Shown: piece after piece, positions 52,360 to 63,865 of the stretch
How positions within the stretch are numbered: position 1 is the first letter of the stretch
Layout: every line of letters starts with the position of its first letter
Source of the DNA: Anticarsia gemmatalis
Taxonomy: Eukaryota; Arthropoda; Insecta; Lepidoptera; Erebidae
Direction: 5' to 3'
Assembly: GCF_050436995.1 (NCBI RefSeq)
Contig: NC_134757.1
Coordinates: forward strand, 1,996,501-2,060,500
DNA: 64,000 bases
Notes under the pieces: model-generated
What the model saw: the letters and a program-made list of their open reading frames with translations, nothing else
Databases searched by the model: none
What the model was told of the DNA's origin: nothing
Translations under genes and position numbers: made by a program

Positions 52360-54480
52360 AATAACAAAAAGGGTCTAATAGTCAAACAAAAAGGTTGTTT
52401 AAGCCCCAGTGTCTGGTCGCTTTATAAAACTGCCAACAAAGTTACGAGAAAGTTTAATGCGAAGTAATTGTCAACTTTACACAAGTACTTGAGAATTAAA
52501 AGGGATTAATTTAAAAAGTTTCAGCCTTTTTTCTTGCGTTGACTTTACTCCAACAATTTAGTAGAGCCTTGTATGCAGGGTTCCCGGCTCTCTGAGGTTT
52601 TCAAAATTCAGAATTTTGAGCATCAGCGACACAGGCTTATGCAGCTGTGGGAGGCTTGTTTAATACATCTAATGTATTTTGGAAATGCACTATTTTACTA
52701 AAATTAAGATAAATGAGTGCATTCCAAGGCGTTCTACTTAATCGGCGGGCTATAATTTAAAGGTCTTTTCACTATTCTTATCTTTCTCCATTTAAAAATT
52801 TAAAATGGAAACTGCGCTTGTTATTATTGGTAAACACATAAATTCTTATAGAATCAAACAATAGAAATATTCATCTAAAACACTTACGGACTTACTATTA
52901 TATATTTTAACTTAAATGTTATTTTAAAATGCGTGTCTTATCATGCCTACTCATCTTTTTAATACGGAAATATTGTCGAAAATATCCGTATCCAAATTCC
53001 TATCTACTACAGAAATGATCAACGGTACATGCATACGAGTACAACATTTTTGTAGTAAGACAGTAATGCAGTAAATAATGAGAATACAAAATTCCTAAGC
53101 GAAGAGTGAACGACTGAACATAATTCTTATCACATTTAACATTCCCGTTCACATTTTGTGCAGCAAGCGAGCGTGAACGAAACAATGAGAGGACACAAAA
53201 CAACACTATTTGTGGGCAAAAACTCGATAAAATGTTCGTTGCTAAGTGCACTCGATAGCAACTAGTGAGGGGATACGCTGTACTTAATCGATTTGATTTA
53301 GTCGAAAGCGAAACTAATAGGTACGAGTTGGTATGTGTTTAGTTATTTTTTAAATATGGTACGCATTTTGAGTTACACACTTACTTTGTGTTAAATCTAC
53401 TATTAGTAAAGAAACTAATAACGCAATTAATTACATTTATCCCCGTTTCGGGGTAGGACAGATTAAAATCAGATGAATTAGTCAGAATTAGAACTAAAAT
53501 GATTAGCTACGTGCATAGTAATTGACAATAGTACCCATACTACCCATAAATTACGAGTTACTAATCGATTTATTTGTTATTTTACTTAGACTCTACTACT
53601 TGTAATCATTTTAAACATTGCTCAATATGAATCAAATATTTCGATAAGTGGATAAAATAATGATTAAAAACAATCTCATCAGGCAACAAAAATACTTAAA
53701 CGATCGACTAAATTCCACACCTCACTAGTTCTAAACATTAAGAAGCAATAAAAACTATACTTAGCTGTATCAATTTATATTGTGAAACTTGTGCTATTAT
53801 GCGTCTAGTCGATTTTACTCGGGTTTCTCACACGCCGAGATCTCTATTGTTTGTTAAAGTGCAACTCTATTAATAGAGGTGTACCGCTATTGCACTTAAT
53901 TATCGACGCCTCTTGGCGTGGCGTGATATAAAACCGTATACGATATTTACGGTTTTACTGAGAGTATAAATTGCGTACATTGTATTATGAGAATTTGTTA
54001 CTTTCGCGCAATAATCAGTGTTCAAACTATATTTGCCCAGCCTCTTACCAACAAGCGACTATCCTGGATCAAAATCCATCCAGTATTTTTTTTTCTGAAA
54101 TAGTAAAAAACATACAGACATTCATACTTACAAACTTTCGCATTTATAATAGGATTTAATATGTACGATTTATCTAAAACCAAAGCGGGAAATCTTACAA
54201 AACAAATCAAAACTTTCCACAAACTTAGATTAATTCTTAAATACACTGTTCCCATAGATACGTAGGATTAAAATACCACATATTGTAGGATCAAGAAGCG
54301 CTTATTTTTACCCTTGATATCCTCCATTAATCTTAATTTATAACCAAGTTTTCCTCAGTTGAAAAACTATAAAATTTTATCGGTAAAATTTATTAGGGCG
54401 TATTAACTACGGTAGGCATACAATCGCGGTAATGTGTGCCTAGCGATACAGGCTTAAAATAGAAATTGTTTTCATTCAGC
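52360..54480. other. AT-rich stretch, nothing recognised
   Basis: A Helitron-like tail scrap (AAAACATACAGACATTCATA then CAAACTTTCGCATTTATAAT) is at 54105-54152. Otherwise no repeat or gene is supported. Confidence 0.4.
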
Positions 54481-54489
54481 TCGCACAAT

Positions 54490-54561
54490 CGTTTCGTTGA
54501 TCTGGCTAAAGCTTACGACACGGTAACACTTGCGAAATATATTTTAGATCTATTATGTTGT
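54490..54561 (+). pseudogene. LINE reverse transcriptase motif fragment
   Basis: Translates as RFVDLAKAYDTVTLAKYILD, matching the FxDLxKAFDTV motif (RT block A, with one catalytic Asp) of non-LTR retrotransposons. The frame closes soon after and no flanking RT blocks are seen, so it is a relic. Confidence 0.6.
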
Positions 54562-55202
54562 ATACAATTATAATAATAACTAGAAGGTATATACATAAAA
54601 GTGCTCATTTACCAGCGTTTTAACTGCATTTAAGTATTATCCTAAGGAATTAAGGGTCACAAAAGTATGGTATACTGCAAGGTCATAATTTAGGGTCCTT
54701 ATCCCTAATAGCTCATTTCAATTAATGAAATCTATCAAATCAAAATACTTGTTTTTCAGATCCTTTTCAATATCCTTCCTTTAAAACAAATAATTCAATA
54801 CATCGCGGGTCGAGTCAACAAGAAAACGAATTAGAGCTTCATAGAAACAGTAATGGATTAACGTAAAACCTTGTTAATACAGTCAGCGTCACCGTTTGTA
54901 AATCTCTTTTAATCTTATTAAAGAGCTACTTTGTTCTGAGCATGTTTATGTGAGTTGAATATGTATGAGCGAGTGGAGAAATGTCAAGGGCATGGAGATT
55001 GGAACGCTTTGATTTGATAGGCGTTGATAGTGTGTAATGTAAATATTTTGAGCTTGGGAGTTTAAATGCTCCATTTCATCGTTTTTTAACCATTTTAGTC
55101 CGCAGATCGAGAGGAGATAAAGCACAATTTCAAAGAACCTATAACTAACTATAAGTAACCTTAAAAAGGTATTTTGCCACTTAATAAGACAACGTTCTGG
55201 CT

Positions 55203-55748
55203 TTGCAGCCACAGGTCAATGAACTCTGTAAAAAACTGTGTAAAATATTTGGATGTATATTATTTAAACACACAGAAGTGTGTTTATTTGTTTGTCTATT
55301 CAGTCAAAACGACAGAGCCGATTTAGACAAATATTGGCAGGATGAAAGAATGTCCCTGGAGACCCACATAACCCAGTACTTTCAGCAAAAAAAAACGGAA
55401 CCGAACGCACTTATAACCCGTAATTCAATAACAGTCAATTTAAATGAAGTAAACAAATCCATTAGCGAGTGATTGCACATAATAACTATACTTCAATGTG
55501 TTGATCGAATCATTTCGTCGATAAGGAAAATGCAACAGAAAGTGTTTATATTTAAACAAGTGAAGGTAATCGGGTATGTATTGAAGGAATTGCAGGACAA
55601 ATATGGCCAGAGATATGATGAAATAAATGCGGAAAAAGAAGGAAAATTAAATGACCAGTATAATATTGTTGGCTTTGTATGGGCTTCTGGTCAAAACTAC
55701 CAAACAAAAATACAATATAATATGAATAGAAAGCTTCTATATACCTAA
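55203..55748 (+). pseudogene. Unidentified ORF pair in one frame split by a TGA
   Basis: Two open stretches in the same frame, 55203-55472 and 55473-55748, are separated only by the TGA at 55470-55472. The first contains NDRADLDKYWQDERMSLETH and TEPNALITRNSITVNLNEVN. The second contains KQVKVIGYVLKELQDKYGQR and EINAEKEGKLNDQYNIVGF. The charged composition and mixed codons look like former or present coding sequence. A polypyrimidine tract ending in TGTCTATTCAG at 55291-55301 could be an acceptor for the first part. No family recognised: possibly a decayed gene, transposon fragment or unusual two-exon gene. Confidence 0.3.
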
Positions 55749-56866
55749 CACCGACTTATTATTCTGTCGCAGGATATAGCAACAATTTCAAATGGGATTT
55801 CTTTTCATACTATTATGTGCGATGGCATAAAATACCTAAGCAAACATACTGCTAAATGTGAAACTAATTTTTATAAACAATTTTTTTTTGCACTGAGTCA
55901 ATAATACGCTTTCTTGAATTGGTATCAACATTGGATCCTTTATAAATATACACTGAGATTTAAAAACTGGGAGTTTCTGAATATTATGTAGTTCGAACCA
56001 ACACTTGTAAGGTATAGTTCTAGAATACATACAAACTTTCACTTCAAGTAGGTAAATACATATAAAAGCAACATTTATCTACAATCAGTTGGGAACTAAC
56101 GCCGTATATAAAATTACACCTGTTGATAGAGTAATCACTGTTATTTAAACATGTTCAGTAATTATGACTAGCTTTCGCTCGCTGCGTTACTTGTTTACTT
56201 AGTAATTATCGCTTGTTTTAGGGTTGGTAGTAAGATATTACGCACCGTGACTTTCGGACGCATAAAAGTTGGGTAACAGGCTTGTATTCAACTAAAGTAG
56301 TAGCAGACTAAACACAGATAAATCAAACCTGTAGTTTAGCTAAAAGGGTTTTTCTGTGCCAGACATTAAAAAAACATTATTTTAGCGTATAGACAATGAT
56401 AAATTTAGAAGCAAATTTCCACTTTTTTATCATATTTCATCGATGCGCAGGTATACAACTTACATACACAACTTAATTCCTATAACACCTGAAGATGTAG
56501 GCAATAGTGTAGTAGTAAACACACCCACGTTTCTCCACTTACAATGTTAGTCCCATGGCCCATTTCAATATACCGAAACCACAGAGGCACTAGTCACAAT
56601 CGAGAGCAGACATATAAAACAATAAACAATGTAAAAATTAATTAATTTACTACTTAAAATATTATTATTACAATTTTAGTGTCAGCCCTACAAACTGGTC
56701 ATTTTCACACACGGTCCATAGTGGTATCATAGACACGTTACCTTTTAAAGTTTTACTTTTCTATTCATAGAGCATAGAGCCTTATAACATAACGCTACCA
56801 TATAAGGACTCTTTTAATATGTCTTTCATAAACAACTTCTGTATAAGCGCGCATATTAAATGATAA

Positions 56867-57112
56867 TCTATACTAATATTATAAAGCTGAAGAGTTTGTT
56901 TGTTTGAACGCGCTAATCTCGGGAACTACTGGTCCGATTTGAAAAATTCTTTCAGTGTTAGATAGCCCATTTATCGAGGAAGGCTATAGGCTATATATCA
57001 TCACGCAACGACCAATAGGAGAAGAGTACCAGTGAAAAATGTTACAAAAACGGGGAAAATTATGTCTGATTCTCTCTTATGTGACGCAAGCGAAGTTGCG
57101 CGGGTCAGCTAG
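56867..57112 (+). mobile_element. Non-autonomous Helitron, family A, well preserved
   Basis: A|TCTATACTAATATTATAAAG at the start, a short (TTTG)n, a body including TCGAGGAAGGCTATAGGCTA, then GACGCAAGCGAAGTTGCGCG-GGTCAGCTAG|T. A good reference copy for the family. Confidence 0.92.
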
Positions 57113-57266
57113 TGTGGAATATAAATCAAATTTATAGCTTTAAGTGTGTTATTATGATATAGGATACAGTCATTTCGTGGCAGTTTTACGCTTCTAGTTA
57201 AATTTATAACTAAATTAGCTGTTCTTAGTATGTTTTGGGTAATTTCTAGATGTAACTAGCACACTA

Positions 57267-57380
57267 ACCCCCGGTTTCTGAGTAGATGTAATGGTAGTTT
57301 ATCTATTCAATAATTTAATTTGATTTTAAACGGCATTGAATAGATAAACTGCCGCTAAATGTACTTCAGAAACCGGGGGA
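57267..57380. mobile_element. MITE (CCCCCGG family)
   Basis: ACCCCCGGTTTCTGAG and GTAGTTTATCTATTCAATA at the left, inverted as TTGAATAGATAAACTGCCGC and TTCAGAAACCGGGGG at the right. TA at the left, changed to AA at the right. Confidence 0.8.
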
Positions 57381-57389
57381 AAGAGCTAA

Positions 57390-58360
57390 TTTTTTCAACG
57401 TTAGATTGTTTTGTAGGAGAAATATATATCTTGACTGGTTAAAGAAAAAGCAATCGAAAATCGGCTCTGAAGAAGCGAAACTAAGATGATCTCAGAGAAC
57501 TTTTCATACCCAACGACGTTCCTTATGGGAAATAGGTAAGTACATAATAATACATTTTAAAATGATCATGTTGCAAAGCTATTAAGTATTAAATGTTACA
57601 CCAGAAATAGTCCTAATCACTTCACCTTACCTAGCTTGACGTATCAACACTAGTTGCACATAAACGCAAGTTAACTGGTGATAACGTCTGTCAGTTATTT
57701 ATCGATGGATAAACAAACTACTAGCTCTCTCTATTAGTAAATCGTCGATCGAAATTAATTCCAACGTGTTAGGCGACAGTTTATGTTAATTCTGGAATAT
57801 TTAACACGAGAGATAAACAACGTTGAAACACCGAGACTCTGATACACACATTTTCATATAATATCATTTATAAACACATTTTCTATTTATTTTCCCGTAA
57901 TCGCATGATTAATAACGGGAAAATACTAACAACAGTTAACTTTGGTTTAATCGTTTACTGAAAAATTACCGGTTTTTACACAATCGGTAAAACGTTTTCC
58001 CTATAGGTACCTAATAGGACTTGTGAAGTGCAGTAACAAGATTTACTACCTACTACCTGAAGACAAAATTAAGAAAGTTGTAAGAAAATGTCCAATCTGC
58101 CAAAATTAAGTGTATTTTGTCCTGTTAAGAAACTTTATTTTATGCAAATAAATTTAGGCATTTAAAATAGTTCGAGGCAACTTTAATCTGTGCAAGGCCT
58201 TTGTTTACAATAGATAGAGTTCATCAAGATTTTTTTTTTATATAAGAGTAAATATTTAAATTCAATATTTATATCTTGATAGCTACAGAATGATACAAGC
58301 AAGTGTAAATACTTTGTTTAGGGTATGATATCAGCTTAACATCATCGACGTATTATAATG
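57390..58360. other. AT-rich stretch, nothing recognised
   Basis: No repeat ends or coding frames that I can support. Confidence 0.4.
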
Positions 58361-58363
58361 ATA

Positions 58364-58551
58364 CTAGCTGACACGACAACGTTGTTTTGCCCCATAAATC
58401 TGAAAAGAAATTGTGTCACTTGGGAGTATAAAAAATATTGTATGATTCTCATAGATACCGGATAAGCACAAAAAAATTCATCAAAATCGGTCAAGCCGTT
58501 TCGGAGAAGTATGGCAACGAAAACTGTGACGCGAGAATTTTATATATTAGA
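58364..58551 (-). mobile_element. Non-autonomous Helitron-like, family C
   Basis: Plus-strand CTAGCTGACACGACAACGTT-GTTTTGCCCCATA at one end (GACAACGTTGTT forms a small hairpin) and TTTATATATTAGA at the other, with ATTCATCAAAATCGGTCAAG and GTTTCGGAGAAGTATGGCAA between. Confidence 0.7.
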
Positions 58552-58559
58552 TTATATAT

Positions 58560-59510
58560 CTAAAGATATTCCTTTATTTATTATATAGAAAACGAAAATT
58601 ACCATTGCCTTCAAGAATGAACGCAAATAATAATTAGCAGTTACTATGCAACACACACAACAGCAATAAATAATGACATTGGTATATAACAATGATATGA
58701 GATACGGCTATTTACTTAATTTATGTGCCTCGTAACGTCTCACTCTGTTGACAGACGCTCTCAAGGCTAGATATAGTATCTAATAGTTATATCATAGATG
58801 TAGCTTCCTGTAAATTATTGATGACATAGGTAATGTCAATATTTGGACAGTATTTTGCATGTGGATAGATAAAAATAACGGATTTAAGTGGTTTTAATAG
58901 CCTGAGTTAGGAACAGACTAGAGATATGCCAAAGTGCCAACGATCAAGATGTCGAATTTTAATATACCTAATGAGATAAAATTTCAGACTTGGGAAGTGA
59001 GGACGGTTTTTACGGAAATTTTAATGCCTTCGTGCGTTTCTTGTACTAGTGCATTAACTTTTACTGCCTGACTTATGGCTGAAGAAATACGTACGTAAAG
59101 TAATGTTTTACGCAATAATGATATCTTAATCGAAATCGTTTAATATGCCTTATTATTAACAAATTGCACCTGCCTATGAAAATTTTAATGGAATTCTCGA
59201 CACATGGCAATGCTATCAAGGTTTCATTTGCGTTGGTTGTCGTGGGTTTACTACACGGAATAAATAATCACTTAAATTCTGTGACCATGACAACGAAGCT
59301 CACTCTACCTGACACCTCTAACTTCCGTACTAAATATCTACTGTTCCATCAACCATCAGTAAGCATATATTAAATAACAGCATTCGTAACGTACCTACAG
59401 ACAATAAAGTCTAAGCAATAAATAATTCCACCCATTTCTCTCTCACTGATTTATTTATTTATTTTATAAATATTATACTATAATAATAAATAAGTCCAGC
59501 CATTTATCTT
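58560..59510. other. AT-rich stretch, nothing recognised
   Basis: A 69-codon plus frame at 59164-59373 has ordinary codons but no recognisable motif or splice support. Confidence 0.35.
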
Positions 59511-59511
59511 C

Positions 59512-59606
59512 CACTGATTAGCAAAGGGTTTCGTCTTGGAATGAGGGAGGCTAGACCCTCCCTTAGCCTTGAGTCCACTATGCTGACCAAGCTTTGGGAC
59601 TTGAAG
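59512..59606 (-). repeat. SINE family 1, tail fragment with duplication
   Basis: GCAAAGGGTTTCGTCTTGGA and ATGAGGGAGG, then AGACCCTCCCTTAGCCTTGA-GTCCACTATGCTGACC is the inverted tail plus middle of the family. The GAGGGAGG block pairs with CCTCCCT nearby. Confidence 0.65.
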
Positions 59607-60064
59607 AAGAAGTAATGTAAGTAAATAAAAGAAAATCGATTTTTTCCTTCTCCAAGCCGTAGGAATATCATCGTATTTGGTAGATAATAAACCAAAGAGT
59701 TATTTATTAAATTCATTATGTAATTTCCTCAACATTGTTGCTATCCAACAACATAATAAAACAACAATTAGCGAGATAACCTCAAATCTAGACAGTCGTT
59801 ACAGAGTACAGTGTAAACAGAAGTTTGATAGCTAATCTCAGCGAGATAACTGAATATAAACAATATTGTGACTATATTTATTTTATATGTTGTAATTACT
59901 TTGTATCACAGACTCTTATCAGCCAGACATGTTTCATACTTATGTATTTTTTTAATATACTTTCATTGGATCATGAAAACAACTGACTGAAAGAATGGTG
60001 CCGTATCGAAAGACATAGGTATTTATAAATTAAGTCAATTAAAAGATAAATACATAATAATAAA

Positions 60065-60365
60065 TTAAACCCATTAATGTCCCACTGCTGGGCAAGGGTC
60101 TCCTCCCGTAATGAGGGAGGGGTTAGGCCTCGAGTCCAGCGCGCTGGCCAATTGCGGGTTGGGGACTTTGCATACCTTCGAGAAATGTTCTAAAGAACTC
60201 TCAGGCTTGAAAGGTTGCATCACGATGTTTTCTTTCGTTGGAATAAGTGATAATTATTTCTAATACACACATAACTACTAAAAGTCATTGGTGTGTTGCC
60301 TCGGGTTCGAACCTGTGACCACTCGCGTGGGAGGTATCAACTTATATACCACTCGGATATCACTT
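60065..60365 (-). repeat. SINE family 1, full-length copy
   Basis: On the minus strand: AAGTGATATCCGAGTGGTAT (A-box-like), CACAGGTTCGAACCCGAGGC (B box), a middle part with AGAAATAATTATCACTTATT and ATCGTGATGCAACC, then the GC-rich CAGCGCGCTGGACTCGAGGC, the tail GAGACCCTTGCCCAGCAGTG and ATTAATGGGTTTAA. Structure: tRNA-related head, unique body and short tail, with no coding. Confidence 0.88.
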
Positions 60366-61035
60366 AATTAAAAAAAATATTTGCTTTCGCAAAACTAATA
60401 CTAAACGTAGCAAAACTACTAGATATTTTGGATATATTTCAATATAACATAACATAGACATAACGAAGAAATCCGTTCCCAACTCTCAAGAACAGACGCG
60501 TACTCTCAAGTACATCAATACATAATATACTACCTATCATTATGTACAATGCCGTAATCTCTTTGTTTGAACTGTTATCAGTCAGTTGAAGCACATGTTT
60601 GGTAACTTGTGTATTGAGGTTATAACTACCTACCAGATTATACATGAGGTAATGAATTTGGCTGTTATTGCCTTCGTAAATAGATTTGTTTATCAAAGTT
60701 ATCTAGGTAACTAATAAGCAAGAATAATAAGGATAAATGTAGGGCTTCTTAGGATAATCTTAATGTATACGAGTACAATGACTCGTCTAGCTTATTTCAG
60801 ATATAGTTTTAAGTAGTTAGTATGTATTTATCAATAAATATATGTGTAGGAGTATGTATGAGCAGTATGATAGCCAAGTGGTAGGTGCAAGAAGCCGATT
60901 CGCACGCTGCCCGTAGAAGAGAGTTTTCAAAGTTAAGGAAGTTACAATTATCACTTGTTTTAGTAATAAAAGAAAACATCATAATTATAATTAAGCCTTA
61001 CAAGCCTAACAGCTCTTTAATAAAGTTATTGAAAG

Positions 61036-61146
61036 TGTGCAAGGTTCCAAACGCGTCTTATCCAGTGTGGTGAACTCAAGGCGTACACTCTCCCTCATTC
61101 CGGGAAGAGACCCTAGGCTGGTAATTGGCCAGTGAAGGGTTAATTT
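61036..61146 (+). repeat. SINE family 1, 3' half, decayed
   Basis: TTATCCAGTGTGGTGAACTC, CTCCCTCATTCCGGGAAGAG then ACCCTAGGCTGGTAATTGGC and AGTGAAGGGTTAA. Confidence 0.65.
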
Positions 61147-61495
61147 TGGCCAGTCTGTATATTAAATATATAATTATCTTGTTTCTAAGGCACCTGTACC
61201 TTAATAAATATTGGTAAAGACTCCCCAATTAACATTCCAATTCATTTAACTGGGTAATTAATTAAATGTAAATGTAACTTTATTTATAGAGCCACCTGCG
61301 TCAAAATCTTTTGTTTGAATGCACATAATTGATCGATGTAAATGTGGATTATTTACATATGTTCAAATACGCGTACAAATTATTTTATTAGTCATCGATA
61401 AAGAGACAAGAATGATAAGGTTTATGTACAATGAGTTTGCAACTCAAGATTGTGTTTTTAAAAACTGTTTTTGTTTTTTTTTAAGAATTGAGTTA

Positions 61496-61706
61496 TCTTT
61501 ATATATAATAATTCATCTGTAAGTGTGTATGTCACTGAATTTCTCTTAAACGACTGGACCGATTTTGATGAAATTTTTTGTGTGTGTTCAAGGGGATCTG
61601 AGAATGGTTTAGATTCACAATATTGTCCGCTGGACAATGTGTTTTTTAATTAATTTTTAATTTATTAGTAACGTGTAGCCAGGACAACGTCTGTCGGGTC
61701 CGCTAG
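61496..61706 (+). mobile_element. Non-autonomous Helitron, family D
   Basis: A|TCTTTATATATAATAATTCA at the start, ACTGGACCGATTTTGATGAA in the body, and AGGACAACGTCTGTCGGGTC-CGCTAG|T at the end. GACA/TGTC makes the subterminal stem. Different sequence from families A-C but the same end logic. Confidence 0.78.
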
Positions 61707-61709
61707 TGT

Positions 61710-62149
61710 ACGTATAAGATAATTCAAAATGAATAAAATACATCTTTGGTAATTATTTATTAAATTATCAAGAGAGTTTGGACTGTTTATTTGTACTGAT
61801 AATTATTACTGGTTCTTGTTAATAAGAAATAGTTTTTGTAATTTCAAATTCGGTTCTAATTAAATAATATAGACGGAATTATGAAACTTTCAAATTAGTT
61901 TGGGCAAACGGTACTCCATCTCGTTAAATACGTCCTTCAAGCTCAAACAATTAAATATTTGGGGAAATTTTGTGGGATGGCAACATTAATTACTGTACCT
62001 TTATTAAATATACCTACTAATATAATTAAGCTTTAGGTTAGTTTCAGTAGTCCGTTTGTTGTAATAAAAGTTTTGTGTTATTATCTTTTCCTAGGTTTTA
62101 AATTATCGACCGGGAGGGACTTAAGTTTATATTTTTATTTCACCAGTAC
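61710..62149. other. AT-rich stretch, nothing recognised
   Basis: No supported features. Confidence 0.4.
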
Positions 62150-62322
62150 CACTTCAGCTCTTAGAACTTGTCTTGTATCGTGTCTTCTACAAACATACGA
62201 ACAACACACATACAACCAAACCGAACTATTTAAGATCCTCAAATAATACCAAAGTATGGGAATCGAACCTACGACACGTACACTAAATAATCACGCTATA
62301 TAACTACTATACCACCACTTTA
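62150..62322 (-). repeat. SINE family 2, old diverged copy
   Basis: Minus strand: GGTGGTATAGTAGTTATATA then CGTAGGTTCGATTCCCATAC, then AGTTCGGTTTGGTTGTATGT and TTCGTATGTTTGTAGAAG. Same block order as other copies with many substitutions. Confidence 0.55.
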
Positions 62323-62720
62323 CTTTCATAACGTCTATTTAAGTACCTAAATACTATAAGTGATTAAGCATGTAAGGTATTTGCACACGGCATCACATAA
62401 CACTGCAGAAGTAGGTACAAAGGTAGTTTCATTGTTTATATTTCATTCAAATACAATCAGGTAACTGCTTAGTGCAGTCTATTTGATATCTTATCAAATA
62501 ACATGTTTTGTTTGTAAAATGTATTTTTGTTTTGACCGTCAGTTGTAAAACACGTGCGAATATATCAGATAGTCGCTGTAATAAGAAATTAGTCATTTTT
62601 AGTAACTATTAGATAATAAAGATTTGGTTCAATGTTGATTTTTTTAACTGTATGTTTGGCGCGGTGGTTAAAGTCACCTCGTCGCAGTAACCATAGCGTC
62701 GCGTGTGGTAGGTGCTAATT

Positions 62721-62787
62721 AGGGTTGCCAGATGGCCGAGATTTCCGGGATTGTCCAAGAAATGATCAGCCTGGATCTGGCAACCCT
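62721..62787. mobile_element. Tiny MITE, 63-67 bp
   Basis: GGGTTGCCAGAT and ATCTGGCAACCC are perfect inverted ends, flanked by TA on each side. The core CCAAGAAATGATCAGCCTGG is found inverted and truncated at about 16552-16583. Confidence 0.75.
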
Positions 62788-63237
62788 AGTTCTAATCCTA
62801 CCCGGGACTAATGTTTGTGTGATGAGCACGAGTATCTGTTTTTAGCCTGGTTGCTAATGTATCTATATAAGTATGTATTTGGAAGTATATAACGTATTAA
62901 ATTCCTAAAAAAAACAACTTCAGGCGCAGGCAACATTTCTTACATCTAATATTTTTGCAAAAACATGTTTAAGTTTTAATGTACTCAAAAAAAGTTTTTT
63001 TCATTTATGTAAAAATGCGTGACTAATGCAACAAAAAGAAAGACACCAAACATACTCACACGAGTTGTTGTACACGCAACACAATAATAAAAAACCGCAT
63101 TTTAAGTCCAGACACCGCACGGCACTGACGACACACAAATATGACATTGTATTACAAACAATAGACAGACACCACAGACATGACGTTCTCAATACATAGC
63201 ATTTAAATCTGCTTCTACATTTCATAATACGAAGTTT

Positions 63238-63362
63238 TAGCCGGTCGGCAAACGATCTGTGGGTTAAGTAACCCTTGGCGCGGTCATTCCATAGAAGGGC
63301 GTCTCCTTGCTTCGGAAGGCAGGTAAAACTCGGTCCTTGTTGTTGTCAATTAAGATAAAAGA
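63238..63362 (+). repeat. 5S-rRNA-like SINE copy with internal deletion
   Basis: AGCCGGTCGGCAAACGATCT, GTGGGTTAAGTAACCCTTGG and CGCGGTCATTCCATAGA, then jumps to GGGCGTCTCCTTGCTTCGGA and AGGCAGGTAAAACTCGGTCC. The GATGGGTGACCGC block is deleted relative to 43998. Confidence 0.65.
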
Positions 63363-63639
63363 GTATTAGAATAAATAGAATTATTATTCTGAGTTAGAAT
63401 AATAGGAAAAGGGAAAAGTGGAATGCTGTAGAGTTCAAACTTTTATGTTTTATCAAAATCGATACAATATTTTTCGCATAATCTTCGCCAAGACTAATTT
63501 ACAAGGAACATTAAATGGTCAACTCTATAATACTAAGTACTATAACAATCTGAAAAAGCGAGATTGTATGAATGTTTCTTACTATTTGACGTAAAACTAT
63601 TTACTGAAAAGTTTTTCATCGCACACATAGATAGTATAG

Positions 63640-63758
63640 TTTATGACAAGATGTGTGGATGAGAGTGAAGCAAAGGAAGTTGGTAAGGATCGTACCAAGT
63701 AGCGTTCTCTGGTACCGTTCACTGCCTACCTCTATGGGAAGAAGGCGTAATTTTATGT
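63640..63758 (-). repeat. Family X copy, inverted
   Basis: TATGACAAGATGTGTGGATG, then AAGGAAGTTGGTAAGGATCG-TACCAAGTAGCGTTCT and CTACCTCTATGGGAAGAAGG-CGTAATTTTATG. This is the reverse complement of the blocks at 39365. Confidence 0.65.
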
Positions 63759-63865
63759 TGAACATAGATTGTGTGCTGCCTGGATTACCAATTTATTCTA
63801 TGTTGTAATTTTGATTTCGGAAAATATTTCATCGCGAAGAAAGACGTGGTTTGTGAAATCCAATA

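Noticed and set aside
54490..54561. Functional reverse transcriptase gene
   Set aside because: Only one RT motif remains and the frame closes quickly, so it is a relic.
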